Shown here in pieces: positions 50,475 to 63,368 of a DNA stretch of 64,000 bases. Below the pieces are notes generated by a model, which worked only from the letters and a program-made list of their open reading frames with translations, was not told the origin of the DNA and did not search any database. This DNA is from Oenanthe sinensis. Its lineage: Eukaryota; Streptophyta; Magnoliopsida; Apiales; Apiaceae. Every line of letters starts with the position of its first letter. The first letter of the stretch is position 1. The position numbers and the translations under genes were made by a program. The stretch spans positions 926,631-990,630 of the forward strand of contig CM053802.1 in NCBI GenBank assembly GCA_028671895.1, read 5' to 3'.

Positions 50475-50820
50475 CTATGGTTGTGGCAATTTGTGTATAG
50501 CCGTCCGCAGGGTATCACTCACTCCATTGACAATTTCCTTCGTATAAATTACATTTGTTTGAATATAGTTTTTGATCTTCTCAAACTCATGTTGGACATT
50601 AAGTAACATATCATATATTATTCTGCAATTTTTGCATCGCACCCCTCCAAGCTTTTGACTCTACATTCTTGTTATGCAAATGATGTAGGGACCTGTTGTA
50701 CTTGATATAAACATAAGAAGACACTTTTTGATGGGATTCATAGAGTTTAGGCAGTGGCATTTTGTGCATGGTAGTCCGCGAATTACCACTCAATCCGATG
50801 GAGAAATCTCCTTAAGATAA
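50475..50820 (-). pseudogene. duplicated coding-like relic, function unknown
   Basis: Two adjacent minus-strand segments have protein-like composition and resemble each other. One (50609-50475) reads FEKIKNYIQTNVIYTKEI then VNGVSDTLRTAIHKLPQP and a stop. The other (about 50815-50611) reads SIGLSGNSRTTMHKMPLP and continues as helical, charged sequence (SKAWRGAMQKLQNN). The SDTLRTAIHKLPQP/SGNSRTTMHKMPLP correspondence, also visible in the DNA (GTCCGC and TCACTCA/CCACTCA blocks), suggests an internal repeat of one decayed gene. I do not recognise the family; frame changes and stops argue against function. Confidence 0.4.
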
Positions 50821-53463
50821 GTTGCATTTTTTTATGTTAAATATTTTTTCTAAATTGAACGAATCTTTTTACATATAATCTTTTTGCATCTTATTTGCGA
50901 AAATTAAAATGAAAAATGAAAAAACATTTGAGTGTATATTTTATGTAAAAACATTTTTGATATACATAATGTATAGAGTTCGATTTCATCACATCACTAT
51001 TTTGATAAATTAAAAGATAAATTAAAAAATTAAAGTAAACTTAAAAACTTAAACAGGATGTGTCCCGATATCAATAAAGGTGAATTCAAATAAATAAATA
51101 TGATCTTACTCGATGATTTAAGTAATATATGTATTTATACATACGCATATGCATAACCTGAATCTGAATATGAAACGGTATTTAGTGTATAATTAGAAAA
51201 TTCACATCCATGCATATGTTGGATTTAAGTTTATAATAGATAAGATGATAAACATGTAGAAGCACAAATTTATGTGTTTTAATTTCAATGTTGCGGAATC
51301 TAAATTTAATCACTCTCTAGTTAGCAATAAAAAATGTATATTTTTTTTAATGAAATATACAATGATGAAGTTGATTAAGATTGAAGATGTATTGATTCCC
51401 TTTTTCTTAAAGATTGAAGATAACTTGATACCACATCATAAATTTAAATTTAAATTCTTTTCTTTTGGATCTTTTATATATAGAGTAGGTGAATCAAAAA
51501 TCTTTACGGCTATCAATTTAATGTCTCTACTATTATTATTATTTTTTGTTATGTTTATTCTATATTGTATAATAGTACTTCTAAATTTTTACGATACAGA
51601 TGTTATTGGATTTTATGAGGGTTCGACTACAACAACGTTACACAATATTCAATATGGACTAAAAGAATATATATATATTCGATATAATTGATGGAAGGTA
51701 TATAACATATTCATATTGTATCCTTTTTTAACTAAGTTCTAATTTTTAATTTATCAATTTGGATATTTGCATGAGACAAGTTTGAAGTTCATGACTTAGA
51801 AAACTATCAATATCTTGGTCTAATAAATATTCTTACTAATTTCGACTTATAATAGTAAGTAATTTTCTATCTAATTTATTATAAAAACATATTTTATATA
51901 CTGTACCTATATTATAAATAAATTAACATAATTTTTTTAAATTATAAATCAGGTATGCTTCAAGTGTGAGTACTTATAATTCATCCAAGTTTTATAGAGA
52001 TCTCAACTATGATTTGTGTTGAATGTTTTACTTATTATATTTGAAGCTCATATTTGAAGCTCCCGCCATCACCCACAAACACAAGCACATATACGTATAT
52101 ATATAATTTTATCTAATACTCCCTCTGGTCCTATTTATAGGTCGTTTGACTTTTTACACGTAACTTTAGGTGTTTTGACCACATAGTTAGATTTAATATT
52201 TTTTAAATTTTCTTTTTTTAAATTAAAATTTAAATATTATATTTTTATTCAGAAAAAGAAAATTTGAAAAATATCAATTTTAACTATATAGTCAAAGCAC
52301 CTAAAACTACGTGCAAAAAGTCCAGCGACCTATATATAGGACCAGAGGGAGTATATAATTATAATTTTGAGATATAATTAGGTCATCTCATTCATATTCC
52401 ATGATATTGGAAAATCTATTGAATGAGACCGATGAAAAAAGTTTGGATTATATCTTCTCAGTCCTATCTTTTGTTATGGTTGGTATCTTCAGTCCTACTT
52501 TCTAGTCGAATTTACGTTGATATTTCATGTGTCACTTTAACAAGCTTTCAAATCGAGTGGAACTATTGAAATTGTTAGTTATAAATAGGTAATATATAAA
52601 AAAAATTAAACAAAATGAAAGTGATAAAAATTAAAGAATGCAAAAATGTATATACATTAAAAAAATTGGATCGGTACTAAGCACAATACATCAAAAAATA
52701 TTGCATGAATTACCTTGACTTTTAATATATATATATCAACTTAAAACTAATTAATTATTATTGTTATGCACTAATAATTTTAAACTAAGATAGATGAAAA
52801 ATAGAGTTTACAAAAATGGTAATATTCTAATGTACTTTAAATTCTAATATTGTAATTGTTAAACTAATGCATTAATATCTTAAAAAAATAATATGTACAT
52901 TGATCAAGAGTTACAATCTAATAATTCAATTTTAATAAATATATATTATTATTAAATGTTTTCCAAATCTTTAGTTACTAAAATTTATTATAATCTTTAG
53001 TAACTAAAATTTATTAAAGACTTTACTATGTTTCGAGTTATTTGTAATAATTTATGATAGTTTATGAAAAGAGGAATAATATTATAATTATTTTATTTTC
53101 TATACTTAATCTTATACGATTTTTCAATAAATGTTTTCTTTAATAATTTATTTTCATAAACTATAATTTGAAACAAAAACAATGAAAGAAATTAAAGAAT
53201 TTGTAAAAATATAAAAAAAATTGACTCACGTTTAAATTTTATATAAATTAAGATCTATTTGAAATGGAAAACTTGGATTTCATTAAACCTCTCGATCGGA
53301 TCCTACAACGAACCCTCAACTAAACAATATGCTAGCTAACCTTCAATATATATATTTAATTTGCTTCAAATATATATTACATATATATACACACTTACAT
53401 AAATATCCTTGACCAACTATTATGAATCCTACTTTTTGCTATACACTCACAGCTTCAGCCCAT
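50821..53463. other. intergenic spacer, no gene recognised
   Basis: A/T-rich. The 139-codon plus-strand frame at 51272-51691 is Phe/Ile/Leu-rich, lacks any motif and reads through A/T-rich sequence, so it is not accepted. The spacer contains a Stowaway-like MITE (listed separately) and the 3' flank of the ABCG gene. Confidence 0.55.
52119..52351. mobile_element. Stowaway-like MITE, well preserved
   Basis: CTCCCTCTGGTCCTATTTAT on the left and ATATATAGGACCAGAGGGAG on the right, with inverted identity extending about 40 bp (through AGGTCGTTTGACTTTTT against AAAAAGTCCAGCGACCT). TA flanks both ends (52117-52118 and 52352-52353). 233 bp. The best preserved Stowaway-type termini in the window, so probably the youngest of this type here. 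Confidence 0.9.
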
Positions 53464-55997
53464 CTACCTTGTTTGGAAGTTCAATGTTTTAAGGCAGTAA
53501 GCATACAAGAATGCGAAAAAGACTGTAAAACCAACCAATACCACAGCTACTGGCGCCATGAAATCAGACTCATAACCATAATGATCATTTATATACCATT
53601 TGATAGTTGGATTAGTCGACATTCCAGGAACTGTGATGGTGTCTGTTACGTCGCCATACTGTGACAAGATTAATCCGTAGACAGTCCATGCCACGGGGCA
53701 GATGTAGTAGTACCATATCCACCACTTGGGAATTTTCTGTTAAATTTTTAAGAACAACAAACCATAGAGTTAGTATCCAAGGCTATTATCTTAGGACTCG
53801 ATAGTATAAATTTTTATTGTTTCAGATTTTTTTTAAACTTACTGGTTTGGGGATGAAGAAACCGGAGAAGAGGTTGAAGAGTGCATAAAAAGCGGCTGCA
53901 AATATGGCTGCTACTTGTTGGTTTGGTGTGATTGATACAGTCATCATTCCGTAGTATGTGAAGTAGAGGAAGGAGAAAAATGTTATAAAGAAGAACCAGA
54001 AGAATTTTGCAGCTGTCCATTCGAAGCACACCATTGCATACACTATAAGAGTATAGTATATGGTTTGGATAAGCACATATGGTATCTCTACAAATACCTG
54101 CATCAACGGAACCTCTTTATTATAAGGTCTGAATAGGTTTTACTCACAAGTTAAAATATGACATTGAAAGGTTTTGATAACTACCTGTGATAAGGCATAA
54201 GGAATTGCAGAGTACATCCCAGCTGCTCTTTCTCGATAAAATACTGTTCTTTCAACAGCTACAATTGGCTGTACTGTTGAGCAATTATTAATTCCCACAA
54301 ATAATACAGCTGCATACATGGCCCCGATGATAACTGAGAGATCAGTGCTGCTGTCCCTGTAACAGAATTAAAAGGATTGAATAAATGAAGAGCTATCACC
54401 TCTGATGCACAGAGATTATACTAGAAATCTAGTTTAGAGTTCAGGAAGAAATGGAGACTGACCTTTTGGTGCCAACTTTCCAGAAAATTGTCCCGACCAT
54501 GAGTGCAGCAGCCAAGGTGAAAAAGTACCGAACAAGATTGTAATCAGGACTTCTCCAATAACTAATCCATTGTTTCCATAAGCAAGACTTGAACTGTCCC
54601 CATGTCGGCTGAGAATACTCTGTAGCAAAATAAAGGTCTTTCGCCCCTGAAGGTGGGATGCTTAACTCCTTCACTAAAGCCTGGTTCCTTCTGCTTATAG
54701 AAACACGAACCAGTTAGACCACAAACATGATGTTATGCCCCCTCAATACACAACTCACACTAATTAAATTCTTGACTTACTGATGCAGGGCTGATGATTT
54801 GTAGTGCTCAGCGAAATCCATCCCAAGTCGGCGTTCTGCAGCAACTGAACTCACTTCTAGCATCCATGTAGCAGGATTGTATTTTTCTTTGATTTTCGGG
54901 ACCCCAGGAATCACCTTCAATGGATTGTGGAGTTTCATTCAGTTTCCCATTGAACTACAAATGAATTATTCTATAAATTTGAAGAATATTAAAATAGCTT
55001 GTACCTCAAAGTATTCTATAATTTTGTGAGAATTGGTTCCTAATGGTCCTGAATATATCACTTGTCCTCCTCTTTTCATAAGCAGCAGCTGATGCACAAA
55101 AATATGATAGTATAAAATATTGAGAGAGGGGGGGGGGGGGGGAGACAGATTAAGACATCATATAACTATTTTACCTCATCAAAAGCTTCAAATATGTCGA
55201 TGCTAGGCTGGTGAATTGTGCAAACAACAGTTCTTCCAGTGTCCACTGTATTTCTAACAGTCCTCATGACAATGGCTGCTGCTCTTGCATCAAGACCAGA
55301 AGTTGGTTCATCCATGAAGATAATAGACGGATTAGCAACAAGCTCAACTGCAATTGTCAACCTCTTTCTCTGTTCTGTAGACAAACCACTGACTCCTGGA
55401 AGTCCAACAATAGCATCCTTGAGGTCATCCAGTTCGACCAGATCGATCACTTGTTCCACGAAAATCTAACAGCAAAAAAATATAGTGGTTTTAGTAATTT
55501 AAAACTTAACATTTTAAATTCTGTGTAGCGTGAACTATTGTATTCTTACCATCTTTTCTTCCTTGCTAATTTCTTTAGGGAGTCGAAGAAAAGCAGAGTA
55601 GATTAAAGATTCCTGAACAGTGATTTGGGGAGAGTGTATATCATTTTGTTCACAATACCCTGATATTCGGGCAAATGTTTCTTGCTTCTTTGGAAATCCA
55701 GAAATCTTGATGTCACCTTCAACATAACCACCTGTCTTTCTTCCAGACAGAACATCCATTAATGTTGTCTTTCCAGCCCCACTAACTCCCATCAGTGCAG
55801 TCAAGACTCCAGGCCTAAATGCACCTGTTACTTCCTGGAGCAACTGGAGTCTGTCCTCGTTTACTCCTTGGTCCTTCATCTCCTGTAGAAAATTTAACAA
55901 ACTTCAGTATTGTAACCATGTTATTATGTTAGTACTGATGAATTTATAAAGCCCTAATGGCATTTATATATGCAACAATGTAGGCATGAGCGAGTGA

Positions 55998-56035
<38 letters not shown>

Positions 56036-59000
56036 GTGAGAAAGAGAGAAGAATCAAACCTGAGGCATATCAACATAGTAATTCACTTTATCAAAGGACA
56101 TAGCAAGAGGAGTAAATGGAAGAACCATCCCTCTCTTGGGAGAAATACCGGCAGCAGCCTCAAGGCTGGCATCTTCATTTCGATTGACTCCTCTACTGGT
56201 CATTCTTTGAAGAGCCATTTCCCCTATAAACATTTACCACTTAAAAAATGAATTCTATTTGGATAAATATTGAATGTCATATAAACTTGTTCATCAAAAT
56301 ACTTACTCGTATTATTTCCATCAGATGCCGATAAAGATTTTGGAAGTGATTGAACTCCCTTTGAACTGCCTTTAAGTCTTTGTGATTCTGCAGATTCTTC
56401 CTGGCTAGCTTTCATCTCCATGGCCGTCTCTTTGGATATAATAGCTTGTTTGCTTTCAAGAGCTGACATAAGAACAACAGGACAAAAAATATTAACTAGT
56501 TCAATATAGAGAATCAACAATCCATGTTTTTAATATTTGAAAACATATGGTTGAAACTTACGATTTAGATACATAAGAGCAAAGGTGAACAGAATGTTGA
56601 AGAGAACTGCAAAACCAAAAAGAGCTGCTGCACCTATCCAAACCCAATTCTGGTTCTGATAGATATCTAGATTCTTCAATACTGCCAGTCCCAATCTAGT
56701 GGTGTTATCCGAGCCCTGAAAATGTACAACGTTAGCTTAAAAACGTGTTTATGCAGCATACTGTATGCAGCAACTCTAAATTTGTTTTGACTGAGAAAAC
56801 CTTTTTACAACGTGAACTTTAAAACTCAAACAAGTATGAGAAATGTATGAACAGCATACCAGTTTATTCATCCATCTTGGTGCATACATTTCATTTACAG
56901 CCAAGGCATTGTAACCATAAGTCAAAGGTGAAACCCAATAGCCCCACTCCCACCAATTTGGAATTTCATCTGTCACAGAGGGAGCAAATTTTGGTGAGTT
57001 ATAATAAATTCGCAAGTTGTCTGTACAAAGTTCAAGCTACAACATCGGATTCGATCCCGTCCATATAGGGAAAAGTTTCACAACTAAATTTATGTCGTTC
57101 CATATTTTACTTACTTTTAGGAAGGATAAAACCGCCCAAAAGAAATACAAGAAGTAGCACAAGGGCCCCTCCAGTGTTTGCAATGATCATGGTTCTACAA
57201 ACTCCAGAAATGAGCCTAAAAATCCCAGCAGCCATTTGTTGGACAAGAAATATCAGCAGAAATTGCTTGAAGAACCTGAGAAAGTCAACAGAATACAATC
57301 TTATTTCACATTTTTCTTAAGTGGAATGATAACATTCAGTAGTGATAAAATAATTACTATGATATAGTTTTGTAGTTAGTAGTTACCTGCTACCTTCCGG
57401 GGCGAACCCAATAGTGTAGTACGTTACGACCATCCAAACAGTAGTTTCTAAAATAGAGATGGGTACTCTGAGCAAAAAATTTGGAAGTGTGAAAGTCCAG
57501 GGCGGGTGAAAGAGAAGGTCTCTCTGCTTGTAAAATACAGGAAGTCTCTGTATGGTGAGAGATAGTTCAGCAAAACCATTAAACATATTAATGATCATGC
57601 CGAATAAAAGTGCCCCAACATAAACTCCGCCATCATTTTCAGTCCTAGTGTGGAGTTCAGTCCTTAAAAACACGGTTGCTGCAATAATTGCCACAATGAT
57701 GATTTGAACAGTCTTGAAGATATAAACAAAGGAGTTTCTCTGTATCAGTAGCCATTCTTTGTCAAATGAGGCCTTGAGGAGATCCATCTTAGGAACTAAG
57801 TACTTTTTGAACACAAGAGCAGCATCGTGGCTTTTGGTCTTGTCGTATGGGACTGCCAGTTCATTTTCGAGCCTCAGTCCCACGTGGAAACGCTTGAATC
57901 GGTTGGCAAATTCTGTCACTGATATGTATCTATACTCTCTTGATTTGTCTACCCAATATTGTTCCTGGTCCTTTCTTGAGGTAACCTGTGGCCATTGCAC
58001 ATTTTCAGGGTTTATCGAAATAAATTACACCAAAAACCTCACGACATTACATATAGGAACAAAAATTATCTAAAGTATGGACTTTGTAATATCGAGCAAC
58101 TACCTCTTGCAAGAAGTCAGCGGTTCCCTTTCGCTCTGGACACTTGAATCCACAGCTCTCAAAGAATTCAACTACGTGTTCTCTTGGGCCATGGTAAACA
58201 ATGCGGCCCTCAGATAAAAGGATGATGTCATCAAAAAGTTCAAATGTCTCGGGGGCTGGCTGAAGAAGGGACATTAATAAGGTGCCTTCAGTTAGGTGGA
58301 CAATTTGTTGCAAGCACTTGACAATTTGGAATGTTGTAGAGCTGTCCAAACCCGTAGAAATCTCGTCCATGAACAGTGTTTTTGTTGGTCCAACAATCAT
58401 CTCTCCTATATAAAGATTATATACAGGGAAAAATTCAAAGCCCATATTGTGCAGTCCATAACTTCATGTATAACATATATTCTTAACCCCATACTTTGTA
58501 GAGTGACGTGTCTGTCAAATGATGTCTAATATACTACAGTAGTACTTATGAACTTGCAGAACATTACGATATACATGTAACTTTATACGAGTAACCTCTT
58601 AGTAGAAGAGCATGCTTTTAAATTTTTAAATAAAAACTACCAAGGGAAAAATTATGTATAAGTTACAATCATTTCCAAAATAACTGATAAGGTTTCAACA
58701 TGTGCTGAAGACGTTCACACACTATACAAAGTGTTGCAGGGACCATGTAGCATGTTAGGTGCTCTGATGTAGAATTTTATCGCAGTTTTCTCCACATTTA
58801 TTAATTGTTGATTTATTTAGTCACTTGAAAAATGACGACTGGGTTGTTTTGCATGCGACTAGAGGAGTTGTAGAGATTGAAACTAATGTGTCTAAATCTC
58901 AGAGTGACCCAATGCACTTTATTTGGTTTGGCTAGTGTCTCTGTTATTTGTCGTCGGTTCTTTGATTGTTTTGTAAACATTAAAATAAATGTTTGACTAA

Positions 59001-61811
59001 ATAAACTTGGCTAGCTTTATGTCACCTTCCATGAACATACAGATGACAATTTTCACACTTCATCCTCTGAAGATAATGGGATTGATGGGGGTGGTCCAAA
59101 TGCAAAATGCTAAGATTTAGTCAGCATATCATTTTCTTCACCAATACTATATAGAAAGTTTATTTCTGACTAATCAAGATTCTAACAATAATAGTCTTAA
59201 AGTTGTTGGTTTGGTTTGGTTCTCTTAATCCATTATACAGCAAGACAAAAAGGAAGACCATCCAGTACTTGTGGCCAGTTATCGATCTCTCAATGTCCAA
59301 TACATTCATTATACATACCCATTCATTTTGATTGCTTAGAGATTCATGAAACTTACATAAATTACCAACATTACTCAGCATCCAAGGGGTAAATAAGATC
59401 AGGTTAATTACCTGTTGTAACTCTCTTTTTTTGGCCTCCTGATATTCCTCGTATCATATCATCCCCAACGATAGTGTCTCGACAAACATCAAGTCCAAGT
59501 ATCTGCATTGGTTGGTAATAAAAAGTCCACATAAGAGTTCATTTTCCTTGTTAGTTACAGAAATGTTTAAAAAATATTAGTATTTTTTTTATCATTTCAT
59601 CTAAATCCGTTTAGAGATTCTTACACTTGTAGATTGCTAAAGGACAAGAACTTATGGTCCAGTTACGAGTAATATTAAAACAAACAAAAAAAAGGTTGTT
59701 AACCAGCAAAAGCAAACAGACATACAACTATACAAGGCCATTCTTACATACATACTACATCGCTGTCAAGATAAATTAACTAGGCATCATAATTTGAAGT
59801 CCTCAAACTTACCCTTAATGTGTAATCAGTAAACAAGCTGCTCTCAACCCCTTCAATTGAAGTTGCCTAATCAACAAGAAGTTAAAGAATTCAATTAACA
59901 AAATGGGACTTGGCAAATAAAACAATAGAATGCACATTGACTGGTTCCAAATCTCACATGATAATAATTTGTTAATAAATTTACCTTCATGAAAAGATCA
60001 ATCTCAGCTTCAGGGAAAATCCCTGCATCCTTTTCCCTCCTAGCTAACTCAGTTAGGAGTTCTACACGTCATTCACCGATAACAATTTAGACACCAGCAT
60101 TAATCTAAAACCCTTGTAACGTACATTTAAATTTTAGTTTGCTTAAAAAAATTGAAGTACCATATCTAGATCCAACACCCTGACATCTAGCAGAGAAATC
60201 CAGGGTTTCTTTCACTGTCATCTCTCCAACATGAACATCATTTTGGCTAATGTATGCCGATGTCTTCTGTGGCACAAACTCCTTAAGCTTGTGGCCATTG
60301 TATGTAATTTCACCTTTAACCTGATGTCACATTTACTCAGATTAATAACAAGTACACATCTAACCATCGCGCCAAACACGACTTGTTACATTTCATTGTT
60401 TAGTACTACATGTTTGTACTTATACATATTATTAGTAAGCCTAATTAAGTCAACAAAAGTAGCTTGGATGATGAAACTGACCTTTAAGCTAGAGTCCAGT
60501 TTTCCAGCCAAGGCCAGCAGAAGAGTTGTTTTCCCGGAAGAAGGTGGGCCCAACAGTAGGGTCATCCTGTAATTTTTTGTAAAAAAAAAAAATACTCTCA
60601 ATCATACTCTACTTGCATGTACTAGTTGCATGATTATAATACTAATAGATTCAAACAGTAATAAAATACATACCTTGATGGCTTAATGATACCAGAAGCA
60701 TCTTTAAGAATGGTGAGTCTTGTTTTTTCAGCTAAGGTAATTCCAAGGTAACTCAAAGCCGATTCAAAGATGTTACGGACAGTGTTGGGTAACGTTGGAA
60801 GCGCTCTATTTCCCACGAAACAATCTGCTTCTATTGTCAAATGTTCATATCGCACCTCTACTGTCGGAAGTGTTATTCCCACTCTGCAAATTACACCCCA
60901 AAATATTTAATTTTTTTTAAAAAAAATATTAATTAAATAATAAAAAAGTTGATGGATTTGATTTAGTAGTTGTACTTGCTTTAACTGCTAAATTTGATTA
61001 AAATAAAGCCTAGAAGCCAACATACTAATTGTAAAAAGTTGTAACTGATTGAAACGATCAAGTCCACTTTGCATACGTAATATTTTGTATTAACATTATA
61101 TACACTGCATGAAACTTGTTATTAAGGTGATTTAATCAGATTAACGTTGAATTAAAGTTTGTTTAGTGAAATATTTAGGGTGAGGTCATGCCAAGATATG
61201 ATCCTCCTTGCCGTCTGCTCATAATTAAACTGATCGAGCTCATTGTCATGACATACGTTCACTAAATTTTCACGAAATGTATCTTAAAAGTAATGTATAT
61301 CTATGTAGGTAAACTTCACAACTGGATTATACAGTATTAATAACTAATAAAAGTAGATGACCAAATTAATTAATATCTAAGCAAAAAAATTATTAATTTA
61401 GTTTATCATTACTTACTTGTCAACTCGATCTCTAAGCTTCATCAAGAACCTCTCATTATCTTCTTCAGCAACCTTAAACAACTTATCAATGAATTGTTGT
61501 TTATCATCGACACCGAGTTTTCGAACATCGACTTCCTTATGAATGGCAGCACCACCATGATTCCTGGAATCTGCATTATAATTTTTCATAATAGTTGTTC
61601 TTAACCTATCATAAGTTGGTAGTTTCTCTAAAGCAGCCCATCTCAAAGCTTCTTCATCTTCATCTGCAGCTCGGCTACTCCTTCTCATGCTCCCAAACAC
61701 TTCTTCTACACCCAAACTAGCCGCTGCTCTGCTCACACTCCTGCTCAAGCTCCTGCTCATTCTCCGGCTCCCTCGCCTCTCCGAAAACTGCCTGCCTTTC
61801 TCTTCCTCCAT
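53464..61811 (-). CDS. full-size ABCG/PDR transporter, PEN3/ABCG36 type
   Basis: 22 exons: 61811-61417, 60883-60674, 60566-60482, 60320-60161, 60061-59985, 59866-59813, 59502-59412, 58405-58104, 57985-57387, 57275-57115, 56969-56860, 56715-56562, 56462-56307, 56223-56060, 55882-55550, 55465-55175, 55088-55005, 54914-54781, 54690-54463, 54356-54185, 54097-53843, 53736-53464; 1,495 residues. Layout is NBD1-TMD1-NBD2-TMD2. NBD1: Walker [10 protein letters not shown] (208-216), signature ISGGQKKR (347-354), Walker B TLFMDE. NBD2: Walker [10 protein letters not shown] (938-946), signature LSTEQRKR (1045-1052), Walker B SIIFMDEP. The PDR-type C-terminus is [18 protein letters not shown]. Near-identity to blocks such as [11 protein letters not shown] and [20 protein letters not shown] places it with ABCG36/PDR8/PEN3, plasma-membrane exporters for defence compounds, indole-3-butyric acid and metals. 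The Ser/Arg-rich N-terminus ([15 protein letters not shown]) matches the phosphorylated N-terminal region of PEN3. All junctions are in phase. Substrate is inferred from relatives only. Confidence 0.96.
55128..55142. repeat. poly-G15 tract in ABCG intron
   Basis: Fifteen consecutive G after GAGAGA. On the gene strand it is a C15 run in the middle of an 86-bp intron (55089-55174). Homopolymer G/C runs are prone to length errors in sequencing. Confidence 0.9.
55994..56051. repeat. (GT)n(GA)n compound microsatellite in ABCG intron
   Basis: GT units followed by about nine GA units, ending in interrupted GA. It lies in the intron between exons 14 and 15, beginning roughly 10 bases inside the 5' splice site of exon 14. 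The same GT-then-GA arrangement next to a donor site occurs at 12861-12905. Confidence 0.92.
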
Positions 61812-61814
61812 TTC

Positions 61815-61929
61815 CTGACAAAATTACGAAAAATATCGATACATGTACTAGTCAGTTACATGCACGAGCACTTGAAATGAGAAACATGAACATATTAAAC
61901 AAAAATGTAAAACATATATATATAATTAC
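61815..61929 (-). other. possible leader intron of ABCG gene
   Basis: On the minus strand, TTTTGTCAG lies three bases upstream of the start codon and a donor-like CAAAA/GTAATT at 61929 lies 115 bases further up. This would be a short intron in the 5' UTR. The acceptor is good and the donor weak. Confidence 0.4.
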
Positions 61930-62889
61930 TTTTGATTTTCTCTGAAGAGAAAGAGGTTAAGGAGGTTCCTGGATTTGTTAGAAGCAGGTTGTCTTTTTAA
62001 ACAGAAAATATGTGTAATGGTATTTTTTATTTTTTAAAAAAAATAAAATAAAAATATTTGCGGGGTTGGTGAAGTGTTGAAACTTTTACTAAATTTTACT
62101 CTGGTATGCAGAAAGTGTTTGATAATTTGACCTTTCTGTTTTAGTTTGTGAATTGGTGGGTTTTGTTTGTGTTTTCGTAATGACTAGCAATATATATAGG
62201 AAATTCGAACATCTAATAATTAGTCACATGTATGCATTTTTTTCTGCTTTTTGGATTTATTTTGTTTTCTAGTCATTAGTTATTAGACTAGTTGCTATTA
62301 GGAAACTACCTGGTGGGAGTTACTTAAAATACTGCGCTTGCATAGTATTCAAACTTGAAACAAAGATTACAAGTAATTAATCAAGTGCATGCCCACTTGA
62401 TGTGCTATAGTCCGACTATATACACAGTCTTGAATATGTAACATGTTGGTGCTGCCACATGACCACCAGTCAATTTTGTTCGGCCTTACTTTGTATCCAC
62501 ACACTAATCGATAATACTAGTACAACAATTTGCTGATACATACTACTACTTTGTAAGCATTTTTTTTAATACGTATTATAATTCATGAGCACTCTTCATA
62601 AACCTGTTCAAATTTGGGAGGATTAAATTAAATATAAACATAAATATAAATATAGGAGTTATATTCTGATTAGATACTTCAATTCTATAAAATTGTTTAC
62701 TTTACTCATTCTTACAATGGATACCATTTACGAGCGAAATTTTAATATTGAAAGTGTCGGTAAATTTACTCTTTTATTTATTTTTATTTTATTGTTGTCA
62801 AAAAATAGTAGGGTATTTAAATACAGAAAAAAGAGGAAACTTCTACTCTTCTTTCTCACGAAGGATACAACACGATTAAATAAATAGTA

Positions 62890-63149
62890 CTCTATCCGTT
62901 CTATTTTACATGTGATTTTTGAAAAAATCACGTAATTTAGGTAGATAATTTGTTTACTTGTCTACCCCTAATAATTGCCATTAAATGTAGATGAGTTGTT
63001 TGTATATTTAAATTAGTTAAACATTGGAAATGATAATATAAGAGTAATTTGTGAAACTTTAAAAAAAAATTGCTTTGAAAAAAGGAGCGACAAGTATTTT
63101 GGGACAATTTTTTTATACAAAAATGACATATATTATGGAACGGAGAGAG
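62890..63149. mobile_element. Stowaway-like MITE
   Basis: Left end CTCTATCCGTTCTATTTTAC and right end ATTATGGAACGGAGAGAG, with TA flanks (62888-62889 and 63150-63151). 260 bp, non-coding. It lies about 1.1-1.3 kb upstream of the ABCG start codon. Confidence 0.8.
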
Positions 63150-63309
63150 TATATCTTAATTATTTTATAGTAATAACTTGGATATAAAATAAACAAAAAG
63201 AGCAACATACACATCTTAATTAATTAACATCTTAAGCAAGTTGCTGATTTGATTATGTCAATACAAAATTAATGTGTGATATTGTATCTTGATCTCTATA
63301 GACACCTAT

Positions 63310-63312
<3 letters not shown>

Positions 63313-63367
<55 letters not shown>
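63313..63367. repeat. (TA)n microsatellite
   Basis: About 27 TA units without interruption. Intergenic, about 1.5 kb upstream of the ABCG start codon; likely length-polymorphic. Confidence 0.95.

Positions 63368-63368
<1 letters not shown>

Noticed and set aside
51272..51691. Plus-strand open frame of 139 codons with hydrophobic segments
   Set aside because: Phe/Ile/Leu-rich low-complexity reading; no similarity that I recognise, and no splice or promoter signals.
55211..55528. Plus-strand open frames across ABCG exon 16
   Set aside because: They are antisense shadows of the NBD2 exon.
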